A stretch of DNA of 64,000 nucleotides, taken from Corallium rubrum (Eukaryota > Cnidaria > Anthozoa > Scleralcyonacea > Coralliidae). Both the position numbers and the translations under genes were made by a program. A model generated the notes under the pieces. The model had not been told where the DNA came from and did no database searches. It saw only the letters and a list, made by a program, of their open reading frames with translations. Below, one piece after another: positions 22,780 to 34,200 of this stretch (positions within the stretch are counted from its first letter, which is position 1; every line of letters starts with the position of its first letter). The DNA is taken from the NCBI GenBank assembly GCA_964035015.1, contig OZ036010.1, positions 4,451,427 through 4,515,426 on the forward strand. Reading direction: 5' to 3'.

Positions 22780-23046
22780 TTAAAAGAGTCTAAAATTGTT
22801 TGTAGTTTGGTGGGTGATGGTGTGGGCATAAACTTAAGCCCCTGGATAAGATAGAAGTTAGGTATTCAGGCAGAATTTGATTTGTAAGATTAACGATTAG
22901 TTTTTTGTTAGTAGAAAGAATAAGATATTTTCGTAATTTTTTCTTTTCTTTAAATTTATAATTTTTGCGTCAAAAGGAGGAACCAAGGAAAAATTAAATA
23001 GCTCTTGCCTCTGGTAAGAAATTTTTCTGGTTTGGGGAGCTTGAAT

Positions 23047-23666
23047 CTAGTATAAAAAATCCTTTCCAGAAGGAGGGCAGACTGTTTTTACATCCATGAG
23101 TTTTGGGATGGTTTCAATTTGTTCTTTATTAGTATCGGTTAGAAGAAAAATTTCATTCTCATGGTGCGTAATTAAAATGCTACATAATTTGATGGAGCAG
23201 TGCTTCCATTTTTTTAGTAAATCCGGTTCCAGTTGAACACTTGGTTCTATGTTAATCTTGAGCTCTTCAGGGATATTCAGAGTGTTGTCATGCTTTCTGA
23301 GTTTCTTGATGTGTTTTTTGTGGTTCTGCAACTGAGTCATGTTGTTATTTGCCGGAACTACGTGATCATTGGGTGTGGGTGGAAGGCTATCCAGTAACCT
23401 GGCCTCCTTTTCTAAATCCACCTCATCTAAACATGCTAAATCCTCATAGGAAAGGGGTTCCACGGATGCCATCAACTTTGGGGTTGAAGGGCATTCGCCC
23501 AGTTCTAAGAGGCAAGGAGAAGAAGAAGAAGAGGAAGAAGAAGAAGAGGAGAAAGAGGAGGAAGAAGAAGAAGAAGAAGAAGAAGAAGAAGAAGAAGAAG
23601 AAGAAGAAGAAGAAGAAGAAGAAGAAGAAGAAGAAGAAGAAGAAGAAGAAGAAGAAGAAGAAGAAG

Positions 23667-23698
<32 letters not shown>

Positions 23699-23754
23699 GA
23701 AGTAGAAGAAGAAGTAGTAGAATGAGTAAGAATAAGAGGAGAACTATCTGCCAT
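23047..23754 (-). pseudogene. N-terminal region of the Penelope-like ORF with poly-Ser tract
   Basis: An open frame of 235 codons from ATG at 23754 begins MADSSPLILTHSTT and passes through about 60 serines encoded by a (GAA)n tract on plus. A leucine- and acid-rich region follows (SYEDLACLDEVDLEKEARLL) and the frame ends at 23047. Further minus-strand sequence down to 22784 continues in broken frames to the GLKFMPTP motif, which marks the start of the RT in this class. The poly-Ser is microsatellite expansion, not a conserved domain. Confidence 0.55.
23521..23698. repeat. (GAA)n microsatellite
   Basis: About 178 bp of nearly pure GAA on plus, with a few GGA interruptions at the left. It encodes Ser on minus and Lys on plus. 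Confidence 0.9.
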
Positions 23755-24235
23755 TGGTCTGTCTTTCTTAGACTTGTTTTACCTGTGGATAGATTGATTG
23801 TACAAAGTCAATCAATATGAGAAAAGGGTAATAGAAAAGGTGGGGTGGGAACACCATTATATGTACATGTATAATTATGAAATAACATAATTGATGATTA
23901 TTCCCATCTTTTTTTTTGTAAAGTAAATCAGGCCAAAAAAAAAAATACCATTTCTCTTCCCAAAAACTTAGGTACACCAAATGTCAATTACACTAGCACA
24001 TCTATTAAAGCTAATTTTGAGCACATTACTAGGTTTTGACGCCACGCTTGCTATCCCAAGATGCAAATCATGCTACAACTCGGGCCTAATGCTCCTTAAA
24101 AATTCAATAAAAAGATTAGGGTCGGCATTTTGCTAGCAATAATCTTTTGAAAAGTAACCCCTGAAAAAGTGATTAGGGTTAGGCCGGTAGGTATTTGAAT
24201 TGGAAAACAGCCGAAAATATGTTCTGATATGTTTA

Positions 24236-25180
24236 AACTGTCGAAACCGAATAAGCGAATTGCCAGAATGTGTACAAAAACGTCTTAAAAACGTTGGGGA
24301 GGAGAAAGATAATGATTAAGAACAACGTGTTTCTTTGTTTTCTCGAAGAAGTCAAATAATTTTAAAAACGTCCTACGGGACCACTACACGATTTGTGCCG
24401 ACAGTTCAGAAACGACGAACTTCTCGCCACAGAATCACTAAATGAGCAGAATTTGTACAAAGAAATCCTAAAAACGTTTACAAAAGACAAAGAATGACTA
24501 AGAGTATTTTCTAAACACGTCTCGATTCGAAGAGAGGCAAAGAAACCGCCTACAAACCGAAAAACTTGACAAAACATGCGCCGAAATTTTATTAAATTTC
24601 GTTTCTAAAAACGTACCCTGGTACTAAAAACGACAAAAATCTCCGAGAAATGCTCACCTTCGGTAGGAAATCTAGATAGTTGTCGTTGTGTTTCCTTTTG
24701 GAGGATTTCTGGCCTATTTCGAAGAGATAAATCCGCAGAAACATCATTTCAAAACGAGCTACACATGCAGCCGAAAGAATCCGCTTTGGGACCGTCAAAT
24801 TACTGAATAAAATCAACAACAAAGAGAAGGCAACAACTATAAAGCATACTCACTCTCTTTCTCAACTTGGAAGCCGTTTTGTTGCCACCTTCGTTCGATC
24901 TAGCTTTCTAGCAAGACTTGGACGAATTTCCAAAGGTTTTGAGCGACGTATAAGTCCACACTGCTCGCCGACATGCCCCAAACCAAACCGTGACCAGACC
25001 AAACTGAGAAGCAGGCAAGCAGCCCGAGCGGACCTTGGTCCTGACTCCCGACAGGTTTTTTGCAATGCCCGGTTGTGATTGGCTGTATTCTTCAAAACAA
25101 AGGTACACACCCCCCGGTTTGAACCTAAACTGTTTTCTTATTGGCTATTCAGTTTCCCGCTTGGAAAAAACCGGTTTAAC
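24236..25180. repeat. dispersed ~1-kb repeat, copy 2
   Basis: A direct but diverged copy of 16970-17940 with several small deletions. Its 3' continuation (cgataaaacgatggaacatct, 25608-25628) is separated by the LINE fragment at about 25190-25515. The sequence just before it (23760-24235) shows no gene. Confidence 0.6.
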
Positions 25181-25192
25181 AATTAAGCAGTG

Positions 25193-25515
25193 ACATACTA
25201 CCAGAACCTCAAAATTCAAATAGACCTACACGATCAGCAAACCCAAACTGTTTACAATTTCAGACAACAAAATGTAAAACATCTACGTATCAGAAATCAT
25301 TTTTAATTAGGACAACTAGAATCTGGAACGTATTGCCAAGGAACTTAACAATTAAATGTATAACTTTAAAAGACTTTAAAAAAGGACTATATAATTACTA
25401 TAATTTAGCACTAGAACACTGTTTTAATGCAGATGATCCACGAACACGGAAATCGATATGCATCAAATGCAACAAAGCTCGTGATCTAACTAAATCGATA
25501 TCGTGTTGTTTTTAG
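25193..25515 (+). pseudogene. LINE reverse-transcriptase C-terminus fragment
   Basis: Read on plus, the end of the frame has the block FLIRTTRIWNVLPRNL, then DFKKGLYNYY and DDPRTRKSICIKCNKARDL, ending in TAG at 25513-25515. This is the usual C-terminus of CR1/L2-like LINEs (SF-x-RT-x-R-x-WN-x-LP, then FK-x-x-L). The same tail (DPEDPRSWKTICLRCN) appears on minus near 61320-61410, so both are one family. It is strongly 5'-truncated and lies within copy 2 of the ~1-kb repeat. Confidence 0.65.
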
Positions 25516-25799
25516 CTTAATGCTTGTACCGCAGTAAGTGGCGTAAGCTGTTGCGGTTGCCCTGCCAGTTGTTTTTGTCGATGTCTGTACGTATTGTTTG
25601 AGTATCTAAACACGATAAAACGATGGAACATCTTTTTATTGTTGTTTTTTTTTGTTTGAAGATTGAGTAACAGCTGAATTCTACTCAGTAACAGTTTTAC
25701 TCTTTCTTTGTGATGAAAAAAATTGCCTGGAGTTGCCCAGAGTAATACACGGGACTTGAGCCGCATACTGCAAGCCATGTTTTTCATGTTCATGGTCTG

Positions 25800-25900
25800 T
25801 AGTGTGTGTGTGTGTGTGTGTGTGTGTTGTTTGTTTCTTCTTCTTTTTTGGGGGGGTGGGGTGGGGGTGGGGGGGGGGGGGGGGGGGGGGGGGGGTGGAG
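25800..25900. repeat. (TG)n followed by a long G-rich run
   Basis: (GT)n at about 25803-25826 and then G-runs of up to about 25 at 25850-25895. The guanine tract could form quadruplexes. The reverse-strand frames reading PPPP and HTHT are artefacts. Confidence 0.85.
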
Positions 25901-26465
25901 TTAAGAGGCGCCCCTTGTAACGACGCAGCCTGCATATGATTTTGATCTAGAAAGAACTATATTTCATTTCACTGAATAAGACTGAATCGAGGGATTTGCC
26001 TTCTCTTTCAACCTTTCGAAACCCACGTCGCCGTTCTCGTTGTTGTCAATAGTTTTAAGCCATTTCATCTTGTTGCGCATGCGTGCACTTCATGTTTCTT
26101 AGCAAATGTGCCTCAGGAATACACATTTATTTGCACAAAAGGAGTTGAGAATTGTGAAAACTAAAATGTTAAATTACATTTTTATCATCTTTTAATGCAT
26201 TTTTTCATTGTTTAAACGGGTTGCTATTTTCAATAAGCGACTTCAATTGTCACTCACTGAAACCAAACAGGTCATTATTGTGGTCTTGAGGTTATTATTG
26301 CTTAATAATAACCTCCCATTCCGTCTCAATTACCCCAATGACCTGCTGTTCTAAAATGCATTAAATTGGATATACGCGCGAGGTCATTATTTTTAAGAAG
26401 GCCGAGGAACTCGGGCATTATCCTACGCATAATTCGTAGCGGTCACGCCTTAGGTGTGAAACCTT

Positions 26466-26474
26466 AGGTGTGGA

Positions 26475-26505
<31 letters not shown>

Positions 26506-26514
26506 ACACACACA
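26466..26514. repeat. poly-C followed by (CA)n
   Basis: A C-run directly joined to (ACAC)n, the same arrangement as inside the hAT MITE at 2209-2795, which suggests a shared element type. The rest of 25930-27170 shows no gene. Confidence 0.75.
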
Positions 26515-27171
26515 TGCAGAAGTTGAGAATTAAAGAAGGAAGAACATTAAATTAAGCGTCCATTGCTGAATAGAGTTTATACCTCGCTAATTTATTTATA
26601 CATAAATATAGATATTTATTTGTACATAAATATAATATTCTTTTTACATTAAATACATTGAAAATTCGCGTTTACATTTGGCCAATTGATTTTAATGTCC
26701 ACTGATCGTCTTTGTCGATCCCAAACTAAACGCTAAAGCTTCCACTACAAAACAAGAAAAGGTACACATCATGAGACCATATTCTTGTTTTTAGCTGGTT
26801 ATTATCTGGAGGTAATGAAAGACCTCATTACGAAAATAGACAGTGTTTTCAGATTATTCCTCGATATTTATTTCAAGTACAACTTAAAATCTTCTTAAAA
26901 CAAGAATATGGTTTAATGACCAAAGTCGTCTGATGATGATTTTGTAATAAAATCAAAATGTCACCGTTTCATTTGTTCTCTTGTTTTCAAAGCTCATATT
27001 TTGAGTTTTAAGATGTTTATATTCGGTTTATGCTTTGTCTTGTATTTTTTCAAGCTTTCTGCTGGATGTATTTTGGTTAAAAGCCACGGATTCGGTTATT
27101 ATTCAACGCAAAGACCTCGTGCTTCGCACTGTTGAATAATAACTAAGCTTTTAAGGTCTTCCTTAAGGTTT

Positions 27172-27718
27172 GCAGGGTTATTTCTGTAAGAGCTCTCAAT
27201 TCGTCAGAATTTATGCCACAAAAATAAAATAGATATCGTTAGAAAGCTATGACTTGTGGAATACAATGGTGTCTTTGGTTTCGCGATAAACACAAACAAT
27301 TAATAGTTGTGAATTTTTTAATTAAAACCAGAGGGCTTCACTCGGGGCGACTTAAGAACAAAGCGTTTCATTTTATTCAAAAAAACCTTCGCAGTTCGAT
27401 TCTGAGATAAATGTCCAGCAAAACGGTGTCAGCGTTTTTTATTTATTGCCTGGTTTCGAACTTATGACTTGTTTTGTCCGAATGTTGGTCGAAAAACAGC
27501 ATTTTAAACTTTGGTCGTCAATAAAATCGGCAAAACTCGACATATCAAAAAACACTGACAACGTTTTGCTGGACATTTATCTCGGAATCGAACTGCGAAT
27601 ACATTTTTGAACAAAATGAAACGCTTTGTTCTTAAGTCGCCCCGAGTGAAGCCCTCTGGTTTTAATTAAAAAATTCACAACTATTAACGGTTTGTGTTTA
27701 TCGCGAAACCAAAGACAC
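27172..27718. mobile_element. long-TIR foldback element, left part (host of the BEL insertion)
   Basis: 'ggtttgcagggttatttctgtaag...' is inverted relative to 35090-35197 ('...tttacagaaatacctgcaaacc'). Inner sequence 27230-27440 is also inverted relative to 27560-27718 ('gcttcactcggggcgacttaagaacaaagcg'). The two pieces are one older foldback element split by the BEL/Pao insertion. Confidence 0.7.
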
Positions 27719-28136
27719 TGTAAAGGATCAAACTTGAGATGCGGCTAGGCTTACTGAACCATCTACAGACAACACACGCTTCGATGTAAACCAATCTTTA
27801 CTCCTATATTTGTTGCCCTTCGACAGTACGTAAAAACTATACAAAGAATAAACTACATTATCTATATGCACGAAACTACAAAACCATTACATACTATCGT
27901 TAATTGACTAAATAAAATAACGACGTACTGTACCTCTGTCCCGCAGATCCCTTTGGCAAAAGCCAGTATACTATCTTATAATCCAACGGTTTAAATAACT
28001 TGACCACGCTTATAGCACGAAATAACCAACTAAACCCACTAAAAGTTCTCCTAGTTTATAAAGCTATAATGGCATGCAAATTAGTAGGCTAATTACTAGT
28101 AACAACCCACGCAAGGGATTATAAACGTCCTTTACA
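27719..28136 (-). repeat. 3' LTR of the BEL/Pao element
   Basis: 418 bp, starting TGTAAAGG and ending CCTTTACA, so it has TG...CA termini and an 8-bp inverted end. By eye it is identical to 34670-35087. Confidence 0.92.
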
Positions 28137-28150
28137 TGGCTCCCCTAAAT
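28137..28150 (-). other. probable polypurine tract
   Basis: On minus, AGGGGAGCCA abuts the 3' LTR directly. This is the expected position of the plus-strand primer for reverse transcription. It is short and interrupted by CC, so the call is moderate. Confidence 0.5.
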
Positions 28151-28282
28151 TGTTCCACAATTTACTAAATTAAACTAAATCATACTAATGTACGCATACA
28201 GTACTATTTTTGCTCGTTTTATATATAATAAAATTCGTAACACCTAAATGTTCTTTAAAACCAAAATCTACTTATGGTTGTT

Positions 28283-31200
28283 CTATTTGGCTCCCTCGTC
28301 GGGGAATCCCTGGTCTTCAAATTCTTCATTCGCCAGCAGTAGAACTAACTTATGCACCGGTCGATCGAGGTAGGAGATCGGTCGCTTTCGTTTTCCTCGG
28401 CTATCCAACGTGGAGTCAGCCATCGCCAACTTAACCTTTCTGATCAGGCCATCGTCTGAAGGAAATGTTTCAGCAACTCGTGCAAGTTTCCATTGACTAC
28501 GAGGCAAATCTTCATCGTTAACGACGACAATATCTCCTTTCTTAAGGTTTTTCTGGGGCCGTACCCATTTCTGACGAATCTGTAGGGACTGAAGGAACTC
28601 CTTCTTCCAACGGCTCCAGAACTCGTTGATCAAGTACTGTACACGACGCCAGCGTTTCTTGGAATAAACATCCGCACGCTGAAATTCACCTGGAGGGGGA
28701 AGGATAATATTACTCTTCATTGTCAACAAGTGGTTCGGTGTAAGGGGTTCAAGTTGACTTGCGAAGTTCAAAGATAAAGGACGGCTGTTGATGATCGCCT
28801 CAGCTTCTACCATGAACGTTCTCAAAGATTCATCGTCCAGTTGTTCTCCATGTGCATCCAGCAGGGAAGACAACACATTCCGTACACTTCGGATCTGACG
28901 TTCCCAAATCCCTCCCATATGGCTTGCATGAGGAACATTCATCTGAAACTTGATGAAGTCGCAGTTTTCCTTCAATAGTTTCTGCCTCATCGTTTCCTGG
29001 TCCATTTCACTTAGTGCTGCTTGAAGCTCTGTCCTGGATCCTACAAAATTCGTTCCGCGATCAGATCTTAATTGGCGTACCGGACCTCGCCGGCCAACAA
29101 ATCGACGGTAAGCGTTCAAAAAGGAACTCGTATCCAAACTAACCGCCGTTTCTAGGTGGATGGCACGCGAAACCAAACAGGTAAACAACACTCCATACCT
29201 CTTAACGTTCCTTCGTCCCTCTTTGACCAACCAGGGTCCAAAGTAATCAACTGCACTGTACGTAAAAGGCGGAGAAGGTTCCAAACGATCCTCGGGTAAG
29301 TCTGCCATTCTTTGTTTTTGCAACTCGCCCCGTACTTTTCTACACCTCACACATTTGGAAATATGGTTGGAAACTGCCGAAACACCACCAATAATCCAAA
29401 ATCCGGAAGACCTGATGCTGTTGTGTGTCATCCCGCGGCCCTGATGAGCGATTTTCTGATGAAAGTGACATATGATCAACTCAGTCACGTGTCCCTTTTT
29501 CGGGAGGATACACGGCATATTCGCACGTCTAATCCGTCCACCGACTCGTAAAACTCCATCTTTCGTAAGAATTGGATCAAGACGAAATAAGGAACTTGAT
29601 TTCGGGACATGGCTCTCTTTATTCCCTCTTTCAACATTCGGAGATGATTCTTCGACGTTTCTCTGGTGAAGTAACGATGTTTCCTTGATAAATGACTTCC
29701 GTTGAACAACTCGTATGATTTCCTTTCCAGCTTCGTTAAGTTCATCGACGTTCACTGGATTACAAGAGATAACTCTGGAACTTCCCTCGCTAGAGTCATT
29801 CGACTGTTCTCGGGATAACTTCTTCTTACGCAGACGAGCCAAGAGAATCTCCTTAAATCGAAGGCAAATTGCAATCGCTCGTTTCGCTTTGAACCAGCTC
29901 GAGAAACGGTTCAAAGGCTCTTCTATACCAGCATATACTTCAGTTCCCGTTACCATAACTGAGCACTTCCTCACTTCTGGATCATCCGGACAGACGGCAG
30001 CGATATTACTGACCCCGTCAATCTTGCCATAATCAGGATCAAAATCCGACCAGAGAAAATCCGGGCCAAACCACCATTCACTCTTATCGAGAAGACCTTG
30101 GGCATCCAGACCTCGAGAGGCAAAATCGGCTGGATTGGACTTCGTTGGTATATACCTCCACTGATCAATGGAAGTCAGGTCACGGATCTGCTGTACCCTG
30201 TTTGAAACGAAGACATGAAACCGTCGTACATTGTTAAAAATGTACCCGAGTACAACTCTACTGTCCGTCCAAAATATTTCTTTAATTCCGTTGTAATCTA
30301 GCTCTCTTCGAAGTGAAGTGCCGATTTTCGCACTCACCAAAGCAGCCGTTAACTCGAGCCTTGGAATAGTTACAGATTTCAATGGCGCGACACGAGACTT
30401 TGCCATGACCAGCGAACAGTGAATTCTTCCCGTATGATCAATGAGTCTTAGGTACGAACATTGACCATATCCCGCTTCACTTGCGTCTGAAAAGTTGTGC
30501 AGCTCAACAACTTTGATTTCACCAAAACCACCAGGTCTGTAACATCTAGGAATCTTCAACTTTGCTAGAAGACAGATATCTTTTCGCCATCTTTCCCTTT
30601 CTGGCACCAGGTACTCTGGAACTTTCTCATCCCACTCCCTGGCTTCCCTGCATAACTGCTGTAGAATTTTCTTTCCAAGTAGGACAAATGGAGAAAGGAC
30701 ACCCAAAGGATCAAACACAGAACTAACTGTAGCCAGGACACCTCGTCTCGTCAACGGTCGATCTGACAATTCAATTTTAAATTGAAAAGTGTCCGACTCC
30801 ACACACCACTGTACACCAAGGGCCCTCTCGATAGGGAGCGCGTCACGACTTGAAACTAGGTCCTTGATACCCTTCGCACGATCTTCAGGTGGAATTGTGT
30901 CTATCACGGTCTGACTGTTCGAAATAATCTTATGAAGGCGAAATCCTCCTTTCTTACAAAGGGTATCCGTACTTTCGATCAAAGAAATAGCATCACTAGG
31001 TGAAGGAACGGATTTTAACCCATCATCCACGTAAAAGTTATTCCTTACGAAATCAGCAGCTTCGGTACCACAGATCTTCTCGTAGTCGTCAGCAGTCTTC
31101 CTCAAAGCAACGTTAGCGCAACCGGGGGATGAGGTGGCTCCAAATAGATGCGATGACATTCGATATTCGACCGGCTCAGCGTCCAAGTTGCCATCCTCCC

Positions 31201-34200
31201 ACCAAAGAAAACGAAGGAAATTACGATCTTCCACATTAACCTTGACTTGGTGGAACATAGCTTCCAAATCACACATAAGGGCAGTGCTGTCCTGACGGAA
31301 GCGACATAATATTCCCAACAAACTATTGGTTAGGTCAGGACCCTGAAGTAGATTTCGATTTAGAGACTCTCCTTCGAACACCGCACTACAGTCGAAAACG
31401 ACTCTAATCTTATCTGGTTTCTTGCTATTATAGACCCCATGGTGCGATAGGTACCAGACTCGACCATCTTTTAGACTCAGCTCCCCTTCAGGAACTCGTT
31501 CGGCATACCCGTTATCGATGGTATCCGAAACAAACTTCGAATAGTCCAAGTAGTATTTCTTGTCATTCTTCAGACGTTGATTCAACTTCTCAAGGCGGGC
31601 CAAAGCTTGCTTCCTATTATTTGGAAGTTTAATGTTCTCGTCCTTAAATGGTAGAGGCATTTCGTAGTGACCGTCTACACGTTGATGTATTCCATCTTCG
31701 ACCTTCTTGACGAATAAACGATCTTCGTACGAAAGTGATTTGCCCTCCTCTCGGTCACTGAAATCCAATTCGAACATTTTATTCACCTGCTTTGCGCTAA
31801 GGATTTCTTTCGTCTGGGTTTTGAAAGCCAGATGACAGCCCTTTCTATCTTTACCAACTTGGATCTCTCCGCATAATGTTCGATTCACGATTGCCTGACC
31901 ATCCTCAACATCTTCATTTTCACCAGGTTCGACCGTACCAACGATTCCCCAACCCAAAATGGTTCTCTTAGCGTAAGGATCATCATCATTTCCAGTGATT
32001 ATCTCTCGGGGTTTGATTGCTCGTATGCAACTCGTTCCTATCAAAAGACCAACTTCTACATCACTTCGATACGGCATTAATTTCTCCGCGATCTTTTCCA
32101 AATGCGGCCAAATATGAGCGGACTCTGGTCTTGGAATCTGCTCTGATCTGGCTGGAATTTGACTTCTCGTATACGTTCTCGGTAGCGATACTTCGATGGC
32201 TTCGTTGACACCACGACAAACCAGACCCGTGATTTTCTGACACTTGATCACATCGTGAGAGAGTACTGTGGAAAGTTCAAGTTGTACTTCTGGACCGTCG
32301 ACTTTAAGAACATTCAGAACTGAGTTTTTGATAAAACAGGCATCTGATTGTTCGTCCAAAAGTGCGTAAACCATCACTCTACGTTCCGGGTTTGTTTGAT
32401 GATGAAGCCAAACTGGAACTATCAGTGAATGACAAAGGGATCGGGTACATACGCTGGTTCTGCGGACCTCAACTCGATTGGAAATCGTTCCCTCTGGGTT
32501 CGACTTGTCTTTCTCCGACTCTGCGTCCATTGATGTTGAAGGATTCTCCTTTCTCTTCTCTTCACGCTTGTCACCATGAAGAGCAGTGGGATGCAAGCCG
32601 TTACAAGTCCGGCATACTCTTTTCCTACGACATTTACTGTTTATGTGACCCCATCTGAGACACCCCCAACAGAGTCGGTTTGCCACGATAACTTCTCTTT
32701 TCTTGACCAAGGGGATGTTGAGAAACTTTTCACATTGATCAAGTTCGTGTGATTCCTTGCAGAATATGCAGCTTATCTTCTTACTAATCCTTGTCTCTGT
32801 GTCAGTGATCTTCGTCGTCTGTGAGGCGACGCTATTGACAGCGAAAACCTTTACTTTGGATATCTTTTTCGTTTCCTCGTTCTTGGAGAGGCGTTGAAAG
32901 GTTACGGGATTACAAGCGATCCTGGCTTCTTTCTTAAGAAACTTACAGAATTCGGCGAACGTGGGGTAACCCGATCCAGACGCAACTCGCGCTGTCTTGT
33001 CTACGTCATCGTCGTCGCTAAGGTCATCTGCTGTTCTTCGATCCACTACGCGAACCCATCTGTTAACAAGATAGGCCGGAAGCTTGTTGAGAATTTTTCG
33101 ATTTTCTTTGGGATCGTCTAGGACGTTTAGATACCGTATGCTACCCATTGCAGTCCTGCAGTGTTGAAGGAAATCTGAGAATCGCCTCAGACCTACACCG
33201 TCGTTCGGAGGGATCTTCGGCCAATCCTCGATCTTCTTCCTATAGGCGTTTGATACGAGAAACGCATTACCAAACCTGCCCGTCAATATTTTCTTAGCCT
33301 TTACGTAGGCTTCTTCGGAATCCAGGGTCAAGAGACCACTAATCGCTTCTTTGGCTTCGCCCGAAGTAAACTTACTCAGATAATACAGCCGTTCGGAAGA
33401 CAATTTTGTTTTACCCTCGATAAATGTCTCAAACGCTTTAATCCATATTGGGTACTGCAGGAAATCGCCACTAAAAACGTCCGGATGAGGTCGTGGAAGT
33501 TTATCATGATCCTTTCGTTCTGTTAGCAGATCCGCTAACCTCGTAATAGGATCTTCGTGCGTGGAGACTTTCACCGCGCTAAGGGTATCACCCCTAGATG
33601 AGACATTTTCGGAAATGCCCTCCTTGGACATCACAGAAGGATAGAATCTTTGATCTCTGACCAATAGCTCGGCTGAATTTCGCTGATTTACAACGATCGG
33701 ATCAATAACAGGCTGAGATATTTCCTCATCATCAGAAAGTAGACCTTTATTCGGGTTCTGGGCTTGTTGAGATTGAACGTACTGTTCCACTCGCTCTTGA
33801 AAACCACCCTTCGCTACGAATTTCGATACGTTGTCTATATTTAAACCAGAGTTCGAACAATTTTCCACTTGATTCACTGCTTCAATCTCTGCTTGGGTAA
33901 CGGCGAGCTCTTTCATTATCTGAAGTCTTTTCAATTCGTCTTCATGTCTTTTCAAATCAGCTGATCTTTCTCTTTCAATCTCGTGGAACTTAAGTTCTGT
34001 TTCCAATCTTGCTGCTTTTATTATCTTCTCCGTCTTGAGTAGAGCAGCCGAAGATGTAGTTCCAAACGACCTTCGAGATTTCGCGCTTCTTCGTGACCGC
34101 TTTGAAATAACAGAACTCCGATCGTCTTTCAAATCGGTAATCTTTTTATTCAAATCTCTAAGGATTCGTCGATGCGTATCACGCAAACTATCGAAATTAA

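Larger units (their letters stand above)
18980..23754 (-). mobile_element. decayed Penelope-like retroelement, split by a DNA transposon
   Basis: On minus, the N-terminal region (23754-22784) and the reverse-transcriptase region (20681-19369), with a probable C-terminal extension to about 18980, form one Penelope-like element. It is interrupted by the TTAA element at 20686-22779. Frames are broken several times. Diagnostic stretches are GLKFMPTP near 22840, YIIKPADKGGA, FYLLPKIHKP, GRPIISG, SLYTNI-like LLYTNISTNEG, AMGTKMAP and VDFLDTTIYF. No GIY-YIG endonuclease is recognised. Confidence 0.75.
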
